Origin: Streptomyces sp. S.PNR 29
Lineage (GTDB): Bacteria > Actinomycetota > Actinomycetes > Streptomycetales > Streptomycetaceae
DNA length: 64,000 nucleotides
Assembly: GCF_030386795.1 (NCBI RefSeq)
Contig: NZ_JANUQM010000003.1
Coordinates: 434,001 to 498,000, forward strand
Direction: 5' to 3'
In this document: piece by piece, positions 10,929-20,964 of the stretch
Layout of the letters: each line of letters begins with the position of its first letter
How positions within the stretch are numbered: position 1 is the first letter of the stretch
Program-made: the position numbers and the translations under genes
The notes under the pieces: model-generated
Databases searched by the model: none
What the model saw: only the letters and a program-made list of their open reading frames with translations
Told to the model about the DNA's origin: nothing

Positions 10929-12551
10929 ATGCGCGGTGCCAAGAGCGCCAAGTGGGTGGCAATAGCCGCGGTTGTGGCGCTGGGCGCGACGGCCTGTGGT
11001 GGGGGAAGCGACAGCGGGAACGACAGCAAGGCCGCGATCGACCCGAACGGCAAGTTCTCGATCGAGGTCGGCGAGCCGCAGAACCCGCTGCAGCCGGCGA
11101 ACACCATGGAGTCCAACGGCAGCATCGTGACCCGGGCCCTGTTCACCGGGCTCGTCGACTACGACTCCAGCGGCAAGATCGTCATGATGAACGCTCAGTC
11201 GGTGGACTCGAAGGACAACAAGACCTTCACGGTCAAGCTGAAGCCGGGCTGGAAGTTCCACGACGGCACCCCCGTGACCGCCGAGTCCTACGTCAAGGCG
11301 TGGAACTGGGCCGCGAACCCGGCCAACAAGCAGACCAACAGCTTCTGGTTCTCGGACATCAAGGGCTACTCCGACGTCGCCCCCGAGAAGGGCAAGCCGA
11401 AGGCCACCGAGATGTCCGGCCTGAAGGTCGTCGACGACAACACCTTCACCATCACGCTGAACAGCCCGCTGCCGTACTTCGTGTACAAGCTGGGCTACGA
11501 GGTCTTCTCGCCGCTGCCCGAGTCCTTCTACAAGGACCCGAAGGCCGCGGGCGAGAAGCCGGTCGGCAACGGCCCCTACAAGTTCGTCAGCTGGCAGCAC
11601 AAGAAGCAGATCGAGGTCGCCCGCTACGACGACTACAAGGGCTCGAACAAGGCCAAGAACGGCGGAGTGATCTTCAAGAACTACTCCAAGCTGGAGACGG
11701 CCTACCAGGACCTGAAGTCCGGCAACCTGGACGTCATGCGGCAGATCGCCCCGCGTGACCTGCCGGTCTACAAGGCCGACCTCGGCGACCGCGCCGTGGA
11801 CCAGGCCTACTCCTCGATCCAGACGATCGCCCCGGCCTTCTACACCAAGCAGTGGAAGGACATCGACCCGAAGGTCCTGCAGGGCCTGTCGATGGCGATC
11901 GACCGCGACACCATCACCAAGACCGTCCTCCAGGGCACCCGCGAGCCGGCCACCGGCTGGGTCGCCAAGGGTGTTCTCGGCTACCAGCCGGACCTGGGCA
12001 CCGACATCTTCAAGTACGACCCGGCCAAGGCCAAGCAGCTCATCAAGGAGGGCGGCGGCGTTCCGGGCAACAAGATCTCCATCCAGTACAACGTGGACGG
12101 CGGTCACAAGGAGTGGGTCGAGGCGGTCTGCGGCTCCATCACCAAGGCGACCGGCGTGGCGTGCACCGGCGACGGCAAGGCGGACTTCCAGGCGGACCTC
12201 AACGCCCGTGACAACCAGGAAGTCAAGTCGATGTACCGCTCCGGCTGGGTGCTCGACTACCCGTTCAACGCCAACTTCCTCCGCGACCTGTTCGGCACGA
12301 ACTCGTCCGGCAACCAGAGCGGCTTCTCCAACAAGACGATCGACGACCTGATCAAGAAGGCCGACGGCGCCAAGACGATCGAGGAGTCGCAGTCGCTGTA
12401 CCAGCAGCTCGAGAAGGAGCTGCCGAAGTACATGCCGAGCATTCCGCTCTGGTACTACAAGGTCAACGCGGGCTACTCGGAGAAGGTCACCGGCGTCAAG
12501 TACGCCCAGGACGGCGACCCGATCCTGACCGGCGTTCAGGTCAAGAAGTAA
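10929..12551 (+). CDS. Oligopeptide-binding lipoprotein of ABC importer 1
   Basis: This 540-residue extracellular peptide-binding protein (family 5, OppA/DppA-like) has a signal peptide and lipobox at Cys23 (LGATAC). It carries the family signature around WKFHDGTPVTAESYVKAWNW. The strong GAGGAGG before the ATG at 10929 fixes the start. It heads a five-gene operon: binding protein, two permeases, two ATPases. By position (after typA, before mshB) it may correspond to the S. coelicolor bldK locus, which imports a peptide signal for aerial growth; but I recall a permease preceding bldKB there, so I do not give the symbol. The ligand is unknown. Confidence 0.93.
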   Translation: MRGAKSAKWVAIAAVVALGATACGGGSDSGNDSKAAIDPNGKFSIEVGEPQNPLQPANTMESNGSIVTRALFTGLVDYDSSGKIVMMNAQSVDSKDNKTFTVKLKPGWKFHDGTPVTAESYVKAWNWAANPANKQTNSFWFSDIKGYSDVAPEKGKPKATEMSGLKVVDDNTFTITLNSPLPYFVYKLGYEVFSPLPESFYKDPKAAGEKPVGNGPYKFVSWQHKKQIEVARYDDYKGSNKAKNGGVIFKNYSKLETAYQDLKSGNLDVMRQIAPRDLPVYKADLGDRAVDQAYSSIQTIAPAFYTKQWKDIDPKVLQGLSMAIDRDTITKTVLQGTREPATGWVAKGVLGYQPDLGTDIFKYDPAKAKQLIKEGGGVPGNKISIQYNVDGGHKEWVEAVCGSITKATGVACTGDGKADFQADLNARDNQEVKSMYRSGWVLDYPFNANFLRDLFGTNSSGNQSGFSNKTIDDLIKKADGAKTIEESQSLYQQLEKELPKYMPSIPLWYYKVNAGYSEKVTGVKYAQDGDPILTGVQVKK

Positions 12552-12570
12552 CCGCTGACAGCCCGCGATT

Positions 12571-12604
12571 CCGGGCGCGGCGCCGCCTCGTGCGCCGCGC
12601 CCGG
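12571..12604 (+). terminator. First intra-operon hairpin of importer 1
   Basis: A perfect 13-bp GC stem (12571-12583 / 12592-12604) with an 8-base loop lies 19 bases after the binding-protein stop and upstream of the permease genes. It probably reduces read-through or protects the 3' end of the binding-protein message. Confidence 0.75.
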
Positions 12605-12623
12605 AGGGACGGCAGCAACCGGG

Positions 12624-12669
12624 GGGCCCTTTCCGCGCGCATCCTTCGCGGTGCGCGCGGAAAGGGCCC
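12624..12669 (+). terminator. Second intra-operon hairpin of importer 1
   Basis: A perfect 18-bp stem (12624-12641 / 12652-12669) with a 10-base loop, extended by an outer pairing of CGGCAGC at 12610-12616 with GCTGCCG at 12674-12680. It lies 32 bases before the permease start. Together with the preceding hairpin it fits attenuation that makes more binding protein than permease. Confidence 0.75.
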
Positions 12670-12701
12670 GTCGGCTGCCGCTGAACTGACATGGAGGCAC
12701 G

Positions 12702-13634
12702 ATGGGGCGCTACGTCGCACGACGACTGCTCCAGATGATCCCGGTCTTCATCGGGACGACTCTGCTTATTTTCCTGATGGTCTACGCCCTGCCCGGCGAT
12801 CCCGTGCGGGGGCTGTTCGGTGACAAGGCCGCGAGCCCGGCGGTCCTGCGGTCACTGCGGCACGAGTACGGCCTCGACAAACCCGTCCTGGTCCAGTACT
12901 GGGACTACATGCGGAACATCGTTCTGCACCTCGACTTCGGCACGCAGATCGGCAGCGGACGCCCGGTCACCGACATCCTGGGTGACGCCTTCCCGGTGAC
13001 GCTGCGTCTGGCCGGCCTGGCGTTCGCCATCGAGGCGACCCTGGGCATCCTGCTCGGCGTCGTCGCGGGCCTGCGCGCGGGGAAGGCGACCGACACAGCC
13101 GTCCTCTTCCTGACGCTGCTGCTCATCTCGGTGCCGGTCTTCGTGCTCGGCTACATCTTCCAGACGGTGTTCGCCTTCCAGCTGGACTGGCTGGAGCCGT
13201 CGGTGGTCGACGACACCAACATCAGTCAGCTGATCATGCCCGCCACGGTGCTGGCCTGCGCCTCGCTCGCCTATGTGGCCCGGCTGACCCGTACCTCCGT
13301 CGCCGAGAACCTGCGTGCCGACTACATGCGTACGGCCATCGCCAAGGGCCTGCCCCGGCGCCGCATCGTCGGCGTGCACCTGATGCGCAACTCGCTCATC
13401 CCGGTCGTCACCTTCCTCGGCACCGACATCGGCGCCCTGATGGGCGGCGCCATCGTGACCGAGGGCATCTTCAACATCCACGGCGTGGGCGGCACCATCT
13501 ACGAGTCGATCGTCCGCCGCGAAGGCACCACGCTCGTCGGCCTGGTCACGATCCTCGTCCTCGTGTACCTCCTCACCAGCCTGATCGTCGACCTGCTCTA
13601 CGCGGTCCTGGACCCGAGGATCCGTTATGCCTGA
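12702..13634 (+). CDS. Peptide ABC importer 1, OppB-type permease
   Basis: This 310-residue inner-membrane permease has about six transmembrane helices. The N-terminus (MGRYVARRLLQMIPVFIGTT) is typical of DppB/OppB. The EAA-loop region (YMRTAIAKGLPRRRIVGVHLMRNSLIPVVT) contacts the ATPases. GGAGG precedes the ATG at 12702. It pairs with the next gene, which it overlaps by 8 bases, to form the translocation pore. Confidence 0.93.
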   Translation: MGRYVARRLLQMIPVFIGTTLLIFLMVYALPGDPVRGLFGDKAASPAVLRSLRHEYGLDKPVLVQYWDYMRNIVLHLDFGTQIGSGRPVTDILGDAFPVTLRLAGLAFAIEATLGILLGVVAGLRAGKATDTAVLFLTLLLISVPVFVLGYIFQTVFAFQLDWLEPSVVDDTNISQLIMPATVLACASLAYVARLTRTSVAENLRADYMRTAIAKGLPRRRIVGVHLMRNSLIPVVTFLGTDIGALMGGAIVTEGIFNIHGVGGTIYESIVRREGTTLVGLVTILVLVYLLTSLIVDLLYAVLDPRIRYA

Positions 13635-14559
13635 GCTGACCAAGACCGCCGACGACGCGGTCGTCGCCGCCGCCACGAACGTGCCGGAGTCCAAGCCGGA
13701 GAAGACCCGCAGCCTGTGGGGCGACGCGTGGCTGGACCTGCGCAGCAACTGGATCTTCATCGTCTCGGCCGTGCTGATCCTCCTGCTGCTGATCATCGCG
13801 GCCTGGCCGGGGCTGTTCACCGACGCCGACCCGAACGACAAGGACCTGGCGAACCACTACCTGCAGCACCCGAACTACGGCAACGTCTTCTCGGCGGACT
13901 GGCTGGGCTACGACGCCCAGGGCCGCAGCGTGTACGCCCGCGCCATCTACGGCACACGGGCCTCGTTGCTGGTCGGCGCGGGAACCGCCCTGGTCGTGAC
14001 CGTGTTCGGCGGCCTCGTCGGCATGCTCGCCGGCTACTTCGGCGGCTGGCTCGACGCCGTGCTGTCGCGGGTGACGGACATGTTCTTCGGTATCCCGTTC
14101 CTGCTCGGCGCGATGGTGATGCTGAACTCCTTCACCGACCGCTCCATCCCCGTGGTCATCGGAGCCCTGGCCTTCCTCGGCTGGACGCAGACGGCCCGTG
14201 TGATGCGCGGTTCGGTCATCACCATCAAACAGGCGGACTACGTACAGGCGGCCAAGGCGCTCGGCGCCGGAACCCGCCGTATCCTCTTCCGCCATGTGCT
14301 GCCCAACGCGGTCGCCCCTGTGATCGTCGTCGCCACCATCTCGCTCGGTGTGTACATCGCCGCCGAGGCCACGCTGTCCTTCCTCGGCCTCGGCCTGGAC
14401 GGCGTCTCGTGGGGCAACGACATCTCCGACGGCGGCAACCAGATCCGGGTGGCGCAGTACATCATGCTCTACCCGTCGATCATGCTCAGCATCACGGTGC
14501 TGGCGTTCATCATGCTCGGTGAGGCCGTCCGCAACGCCCTCGACCCGAAGATGCGCTGA
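13627..14559 (+). CDS. Peptide ABC importer 1, OppC-type permease
   Basis: This 310-residue permease is the partner of the OppB-type subunit. A cytoplasmic N-terminal tail of about 45 residues precedes the first helix (the OppC_N region). Five further helices follow, with the EAA loop at YVQAAKALGAGTRRILFRHVLPNAVAP. The ATG at 13627 lies inside the end of the upstream gene, indicating translational coupling. The glycine-rich SFLGLGLDGVSWG near the C-terminus is typical of the family. Confidence 0.93.
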   Translation: MPELTKTADDAVVAAATNVPESKPEKTRSLWGDAWLDLRSNWIFIVSAVLILLLLIIAAWPGLFTDADPNDKDLANHYLQHPNYGNVFSADWLGYDAQGRSVYARAIYGTRASLLVGAGTALVVTVFGGLVGMLAGYFGGWLDAVLSRVTDMFFGIPFLLGAMVMLNSFTDRSIPVVIGALAFLGWTQTARVMRGSVITIKQADYVQAAKALGAGTRRILFRHVLPNAVAPVIVVATISLGVYIAAEATLSFLGLGLDGVSWGNDISDGGNQIRVAQYIMLYPSIMLSITVLAFIMLGEAVRNALDPKMR

Positions 14560-14570
14560 GGGAGGCGTAC

Positions 14571-15621
14571 GTGACCATCATCGAAGAAGCCACTGCCGTG
14601 CCCTCGCCCCGCGGCGACGGGGACGACGGTGCCCCGCTGCTCGACGTGCGTGACCTGCACGTCGAGTTCCACACCCGCGAGGGCGTCGTCAAGGCGGTCA
14701 ACGGCGTCAACTACAGCGTGAACGCGGGAGAGACGCTCGCCGTGCTCGGCGAGTCCGGCTCCGGCAAGTCGGTGACCGCGCAGGCGATCATGGGCATCCT
14801 CGACATGCCCCCGGCGAAGATCCCCCAGGGCGAGATCCTCTTCCGCGGCCAGGACATGCTCACGATGTCCGTCGAGGAGCGCCGCAAGATCCGCGGCCGC
14901 CGGATCGCGATGATCTTCCAGGACGCGCTCAGCTCGCTCAACCCGGTGCTGACCGTCGGCTACCAGCTCGGCGAGATGTTCCGCGTCCACCAGGGCCTGT
15001 CGAAGAAGGACGCCAAGGCCAAGGCGATCGAGCTGATGGACCGGGTGAAGATCCCGGCCGCAACGGCCCGCGTCAGCGACTACCCGCACCAGTTCTCGGG
15101 CGGTATGCGCCAGCGCATCATGATCGCCATGGCGCTGGCCCTGGAGCCGGACCTGATCATCGCCGACGAGCCCACCACGGCCCTCGACGTGACGGTCCAG
15201 GCCCAGGTCATGGACCTGCTCGCGGAGCTGCAGCGCGAGTACAACATGGGCCTGATCCTGATCACCCACGACCTCGGCGTGGTCGCCGACGTCGCGGACA
15301 AGATCGCGGTGATGTACGCGGGCCGGATCGTGGAGCGCGCCCCGGTCCACGAGCTGTACAAGCGGCCGGCGCACCCGTACACCAAGGGTCTGCTGGACTC
15401 CATCCCGCGCCTGGACCAGAAGGGCCAGGAGCTGTACGCGATCAAGGGTCTGCCGCCCAACCTGCTGCGTACCCCGGCCGGTTGCGCCTTCAACCCGCGC
15501 TGCCCGAAGGCCCAGGACATCTGCCGTACGGATGTGCCGCCGCTGCACCCGGTCACCGAACAGGACGGCACGGAGCTCGTCGGCCGCGCCTCGGCCTGCC
15601 ACTTCTGGAAGGAGACGCTCC

Positions 15622-15629
<8 letters not shown>
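14571..15629 (+). CDS. Peptide ABC importer 1, OppD-type ATPase
   Basis: This 352-residue cytoplasmic ATPase powers importer 1. The Walker A motif is GESGSGKS at residues 60-67. The signature FSGGMRQR, Walker [13 protein letters not shown] and H-loop ITHDLG are all present. The C-terminal oligopeptide/dipeptide domain ends in a cysteine-containing segment ([16 protein letters not shown]). The GTG start at 14571 follows GGGAGG. It overlaps the next ATPase gene by 8 bases. Confidence 0.94.
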
Positions 15630-16770
<1,141 letters not shown>

Positions 16771-16788
16771 TCCGCTCTGCCGCCCCAC

Positions 16789-16825
16789 CCGGTTCCCGGC
16801 GCCTTGCCCAGGCGCCGGGAACCGG
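16789..16825. terminator. Terminator between the two importer operons
   Basis: A perfect 15-bp stem (16789-16803 / 16811-16825) with a 7-base loop, followed on the plus strand by CCTTTTCC. It lies between convergent operons and could act in both directions, more efficiently for the plus-strand operon. Confidence 0.85.
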
Positions 16826-16873
16826 CCTTTTCCGCGCACGATGGGGGCACCAGGTGGTGGCGCTGAGCGAGGC

Positions 16874-17863
16874 TCAGGCGCCGGCCCGCGCCCGCGCCCA
16901 GTGGCAGGCCACCTGGGCCTCGCCGCTGCCGTTCAGGACCTCCAGGTCCTGAGTGCGGCAGTGGTCCGCGACGCCGGCGCGTGCCGCCTCGCCGCCGGCC
17001 AGGATCTGGCAGCGGGGCCGGAAACGGCAGCCGGAGGGGATGCGGGAGGGGTCCGGGGGCTCGCCGGCGAGGACGACCGGGGCGCCCGGCGCGTCCGGCA
17101 GGACCGACAGCAGGGCCTGGGTGTACGGGTGCCGGGGTGCCGTCAGCACCTGCTCGACCTCGCCCGTCTCCACGATCCGGCCCAGGTACATCACCGCGAC
17201 GCGGTCGGCGATGTTCCACGCCAGCCCCAGATCATGGGTCACCACCAGCGCGGCCAGGCCCAGTTCGGTGCGCAGGCGCAGCAGCAGGGCCAGGATCTCG
17301 CCGCGTACCGAGGCGTCGAGGGAGGCCACCGGCTCGTCGGCGACGAGCAGCTCGGGCTCCAGGACCAGCGCGCCCGCGATCACCACGCGCTGGCGCTGGC
17401 CGCCGGACAGTTCGTGCGGGTAGCGCAGGAAGAAACGTTCGGGCGGGCGGAGCCCCGCTCGGGCGAGGGCCTCCGCGACCGCTTCCCGTTCGTCACCGCT
17501 GTACCCGTGGATACGCAGCCCCTCGGCCACCGCGTCGTACACGGTGTGCCGTGGGTTGAGCGAGCCGCTCGGGTCCTGGAGCACCAGCTGGGCCCGCTTG
17601 CGGTACGCCTTCAACGCCCGCGAGCCGTACTCCAGCGGTCGCCCGGCGAAGCTGACGCGCCCCGCGGTCGGCGGCACCAGACCGAGCAGCGAGCGCGCCA
17701 GCGTCGTCTTGCCGCAGCCCGACTCGCCGACCAGCGCCACGATCTCGCCGGGCCGGATGTCGAGGTCGACACCGTCCACGGCCCGGGCGGAGGCGCCGCC
17801 GTGGCGGCCGGGGAAGGTCACGCGCAGCTCGCGGGCGCTGAGCAGGGGCGGCGGTGTCGTCAT
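16874..17863 (-). CDS. Peptide ABC importer 2, OppF-type ATPase
   Basis: This 329-residue ATPase is the last gene of the second importer operon. Walker A is GESGCGKT, the signature is LSGGQRQR, Walker B is LLVADEPVASLD and the H-loop is VTHDLG. The C-terminal SGCRFRPRC segment is present. The ATG at 17863 overlaps the previous stop by ATGA; the longer open frame upstream shadows the other ATPase. It diverges clearly from the importer 1 ATPase, so the two operons are not a recent duplication. Confidence 0.93.
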   Translation of the reverse strand: MTTPPPLLSARELRVTFPGRHGGASARAVDGVDLDIRPGEIVALVGESGCGKTTLARSLLGLVPPTAGRVSFAGRPLEYGSRALKAYRKRAQLVLQDPSGSLNPRHTVYDAVAEGLRIHGYSGDEREAVAEALARAGLRPPERFFLRYPHELSGGQRQRVVIAGALVLEPELLVADEPVASLDASVRGEILALLLRLRTELGLAALVVTHDLGLAWNIADRVAVMYLGRIVETGEVEQVLTAPRHPYTQALLSVLPDAPGAPVVLAGEPPDPSRIPSGCRFRPRCQILAGGEAARAGVADHCRTQDLEVLNGSGEAQVACHWARARAGA

Positions 17864-18984
17864 GGCGCCCTCCTCGCGTCCCGGGCGTCTCCGGCCGGAC
17901 CTGGCGTCCCTCCGGCGGTTCCCCCGGCGGCGAGGCCCGGGGTGCCGGGGGCTTGCGCTGCGGTGTCTGCGGGAGCCGCGGCCCCCGCCACCGCACCCTC
18001 GGGGCGTGCCGCCCCCGCACCCAGCCCCGGCGGGAGGCCCGCCACATGAACGCAGGCCGCCCGGCGCCCTTCCCCCGTCTCCCGCAGCACCTGGTCCTGC
18101 GTGGCACACCCCTCCAGTGCCACCGGGCACCGGGGATGGAAGGCGCAGCCGGAGGGCAGGGCGGACGGGTCGGGCGGGTCGCCGGGCAGGCCGCGGGGGG
18201 CGAACCGGGAGGCCCGGTCGCCGATGCGGGGGAACGCCGCCGACAGGGCCTGGGCGTACGGGTGCCGGGCGCCCTCGTGGACGTCCCGGGCGGGGCCCTC
18301 CTCGACGACCCGGCCCGCGTACATCACCGCGAGCCGGTCGCAGGTGTCGGCGAGCACCGCGAGATCGTGGCTGATCATGATCAGGCCCAGGTCCTGGTCG
18401 GTGACCAGCTGCTCGATCAGCCGGAGGATCTGCGCCTGGATCATCACGTCGAGCGCGGTGGTCGGCTCGTCGGCCACGATCAGCCGGGGGTCGCAGGCCA
18501 GCGCCATGGCGATCATGACGCGCTGGCGCTGACCGCCGGACAGCTCGTGCGGGTACGCCGACGCCCGCGCCGCGGGCAGGCCCACCTGCTCCAGCAGCGA
18601 GCCCGTCCTGCGCCGCGCCCCCGCAGCCGTCTCCTTGCGGTGCAGCAGGATCGGCTCGGCGATCTGGTCGCCGACGCGGTGCACGGGGTTCAGGGAGTGC
18701 ATCGCCCCCTGGAAGACGATGGAGGCGCCCGCCCAGCGGACCGCCCGCACCCGCCCCCACCGCATCGTGAGCACGTCCTCCCCGTCCAGCAGGACCTCCC
18801 CGCCGACCCGCGTACCGGCCGGCAGCAGCCGCAGCAGCGCGAGCGCCAGCGTGGACTTGCCGCAGCCCGACTCGCCCGCGACACCGAGCTTCTGACCGGC
18901 CGCCAGCGACAGGTCCACGCCCCGCACCGCGGCCGCCCCGCCCGGATACGTCACGTCGAGGTTCCGCACCTGAAGCAGCGTCAT
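17860..18984 (-). CDS. Peptide ABC importer 2, OppD-type ATPase
   Basis: This 374-residue ATPase has Walker A GESGCGKS, signature LSGGQRQR, Walker [13 protein letters not shown] and H-loop ISHDLA. After the oligopeptide C-terminal domain (SGCAFHPRC) there is an extra Ala/Gly/Pro-rich tail of about 55 residues that is probably disordered and is absent from typical OppD. The ATG at 18984 overlaps the permease stop by ATGA. Confidence 0.93.
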   Translation of the reverse strand: MTLLQVRNLDVTYPGGAAAVRGVDLSLAAGQKLGVAGESGCGKSTLALALLRLLPAGTRVGGEVLLDGEDVLTMRWGRVRAVRWAGASIVFQGAMHSLNPVHRVGDQIAEPILLHRKETAAGARRRTGSLLEQVGLPAARASAYPHELSGGQRQRVMIAMALACDPRLIVADEPTTALDVMIQAQILRLIEQLVTDQDLGLIMISHDLAVLADTCDRLAVMYAGRVVEEGPARDVHEGARHPYAQALSAAFPRIGDRASRFAPRGLPGDPPDPSALPSGCAFHPRCPVALEGCATQDQVLRETGEGRRAACVHVAGLPPGLGAGAARPEGAVAGAAAPADTAAQAPGTPGLAAGGTAGGTPGPAGDARDARRAP

Positions 18985-19892
18985 CGCGCCACCTCCAGCC
19001 TGGGGTTGAGGACCGATTCCACCGCGCGCCCGCACAGCGTGAACGCCAGCGCCACTGCGGCGATGGCGATGCCCGGCGGCACCAGGTACCACCAGTCGCC
19101 GGCGCTGACCGCCCCCGCCTCCCGCGCGTCCTGCAGCAGCCCGCCCCAGGACACCACCGTCGGGTCGCCGAGCCCGAGGAAGGCCAGCGTCGCCTCGGCC
19201 AGGATGGAGGAGGAGACCATCAGCGTCGTCTGCGCCAGCACCAGCGGCATCACGTTGGGCAGCACATGCCGGGACATGATGTGCCAGTGCCCCCCGCCCA
19301 GCGCCCTGGCGCGCTCGATGTACGGCCGGGACTCCACCGCCAGCGTCTGCGCCCGCACCAGCCGGGCCGTCGTCGGCCACGACGTGACGCCGATCGCCAG
19401 GACGACCGTACCGAGCGAGCGGGACAGGACGGTCGCGAGCGCGATGGCCAGCACCAGCGTCGGCATCACCAGGAACCAGTCGGTGACCCGCATCATCACG
19501 GTCGCGTACGCGCCCTTGAAGTGCCCGGCGGTGATTCCCACCACCGCCCCGATCGCCACCGACAGCACCGCCGCGAGCAGTCCCACCAGCAGCGACACCC
19601 GCGAACCCCACACCACCAGCCCCAGCAGATCCCGCCCGAACCGGTCCGTCCCCAGCGGGAACTCCCCGCTCGGGCTCTCCATCGGGCTCCCCGGCGCCCC
19701 GGTCACGCCGGCCACCTCGGAGCCGACTGTCAGCGGCGCGGTCAGGGCGACGAACCCGAACAGGGCGAGCGCGGCCAGGCCGACCAGCCCGGCGCGGTGG
19801 GTGCGGTACTGCCGCCAGAACCGTACGGCGGCCCGGCGGCGCCGCTGCCGGGCGAGCCGGCCCGGAGTCACCCGGGCCAGGTCGGTCGTCAT
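18981..19892 (-). CDS. Peptide ABC importer 2, OppC-type permease
   Basis: This 303-residue permease has an arginine-rich cytoplasmic N-terminus and six predicted helices. The EAA loop is YIERARALGGGHWHIMSRHVLPNVMP, and the family motif AFLGLGDPTVVSWG lies near the C-terminus. The ATG at 19892 overlaps the upstream permease stop. It pairs with the OppB-type subunit encoded just before it. Confidence 0.93.
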   Translation of the reverse strand: MTTDLARVTPGRLARQRRRRAAVRFWRQYRTHRAGLVGLAALALFGFVALTAPLTVGSEVAGVTGAPGSPMESPSGEFPLGTDRFGRDLLGLVVWGSRVSLLVGLLAAVLSVAIGAVVGITAGHFKGAYATVMMRVTDWFLVMPTLVLAIALATVLSRSLGTVVLAIGVTSWPTTARLVRAQTLAVESRPYIERARALGGGHWHIMSRHVLPNVMPLVLAQTTLMVSSSILAEATLAFLGLGDPTVVSWGGLLQDAREAGAVSAGDWWYLVPPGIAIAAVALAFTLCGRAVESVLNPRLEVAR

Positions 19893-20926
19893 CGGCCCAC
19901 CCGCGGGTCGAGCAGCGGATAGACCAGGTCGGCCAGCGTGTTCATGACGATCACCGCCGAGGCGAAGAAGAGGAACAGACCCTGCACCAGGGGAAGGTCG
20001 GGCACGCTCAGGGCCTGGTAGAACAGGCCGCCGAGGCCCGGCCACGAGAAGACGGTCTCCACGAGGATCACGCCCGCGACCGTCCGGCCGAGGTTGACGA
20101 AGATCAGCGTCACCGTCGGCAGCAGCGCGTTCGGCACGGCGTGCCGGCGGCGCACCAGGTCGTCCCTGAGGCCCTTGGCGCGCGCGGTCGTCAGATAGTC
20201 GCTGCCCATCTCGTCCAGCAGCGCCGAACGGGTGACCAGCAGCGTCTGCCCGTACTCGACGGCGACCAGTGTGATCACCGGCAGGATCAGATGGTGGGCG
20301 ACGTCGAGGACGTGACCGAGGCCCTCCTCGCCGCCCGACTCCATGCCGCCGGTCGGGAACAGCCCGGGAACGGGACCGACCCCGACCGAGAACACGATGA
20401 TGAGCAGCAGGCCCAGCCAGAACGACGGCACCGAGTACAGGGTCAGCGCCAGACCGGTGTTCAGCCGGTCCCCGAGCCGGCCGTGCCGCCAGGCGGAGCG
20501 TGTGCCGAGGACGATGCCCAGGGCGGTGTACAGGACGAAAGCGGTGCCGGTGAGCAGCAGGGTGTTCGGCAGCGCCTCGACGATCTTGTCGGTGACCGGC
20601 GCCCGGAACTGGTACGAGGTGCCGAGGTCGCCGGTGAGGGCCTTGCGGCAGTAGTCGGTGAACTGCTCCCACAGCGGCAGGTCGAGTCCGAACTCCCGCC
20701 GGTAGGCGGCCAGCTGTTCCGCCGACACCGGCCGCCCGCCGGTCATGGTCTTCACCGGGTCGCCGGGGATCAGCCGGAAGAGGAAGAAGCCGGTGACGAG
20801 GACGGCGAGCAGGGAGACGGCGGCGCCGCCCACCTTGCCGGCGCCGTACCGCAGATACGTGGTGGAGGTGCGCCCCTTCGGCCCGGTGGCTTCGCCGGCC
20901 GGGGCGGGCGCCGCGTCGGCGGTCAT
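19889..20926 (-). CDS. Peptide ABC importer 2, OppB-type permease
   Basis: This 345-residue permease is longer than its importer 1 counterpart because of an N-terminal tail of about 30 residues and a longer loop after helix 3. The first helix region reads GAAVSLLAVLVTGFFLFRLIPGDP. The EAA loop is YLTTARAKGLRDDLVRRRHAVPNALLP. I chose the ATG at 20926, 39 bases after the binding-protein gene; the ribosome-binding site there is weak, so coupling or read-through is likely. Confidence 0.92.
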   Translation of the reverse strand: MTADAAPAPAGEATGPKGRTSTTYLRYGAGKVGGAAVSLLAVLVTGFFLFRLIPGDPVKTMTGGRPVSAEQLAAYRREFGLDLPLWEQFTDYCRKALTGDLGTSYQFRAPVTDKIVEALPNTLLLTGTAFVLYTALGIVLGTRSAWRHGRLGDRLNTGLALTLYSVPSFWLGLLLIIVFSVGVGPVPGLFPTGGMESGGEEGLGHVLDVAHHLILPVITLVAVEYGQTLLVTRSALLDEMGSDYLTTARAKGLRDDLVRRRHAVPNALLPTVTLIFVNLGRTVAGVILVETVFSWPGLGGLFYQALSVPDLPLVQGLFLFFASAVIVMNTLADLVYPLLDPRVGR

Positions 20927-20964
20927 GGGCGGCTGCCCGGGTGCGGAACCGGTCTGTCCATCGG

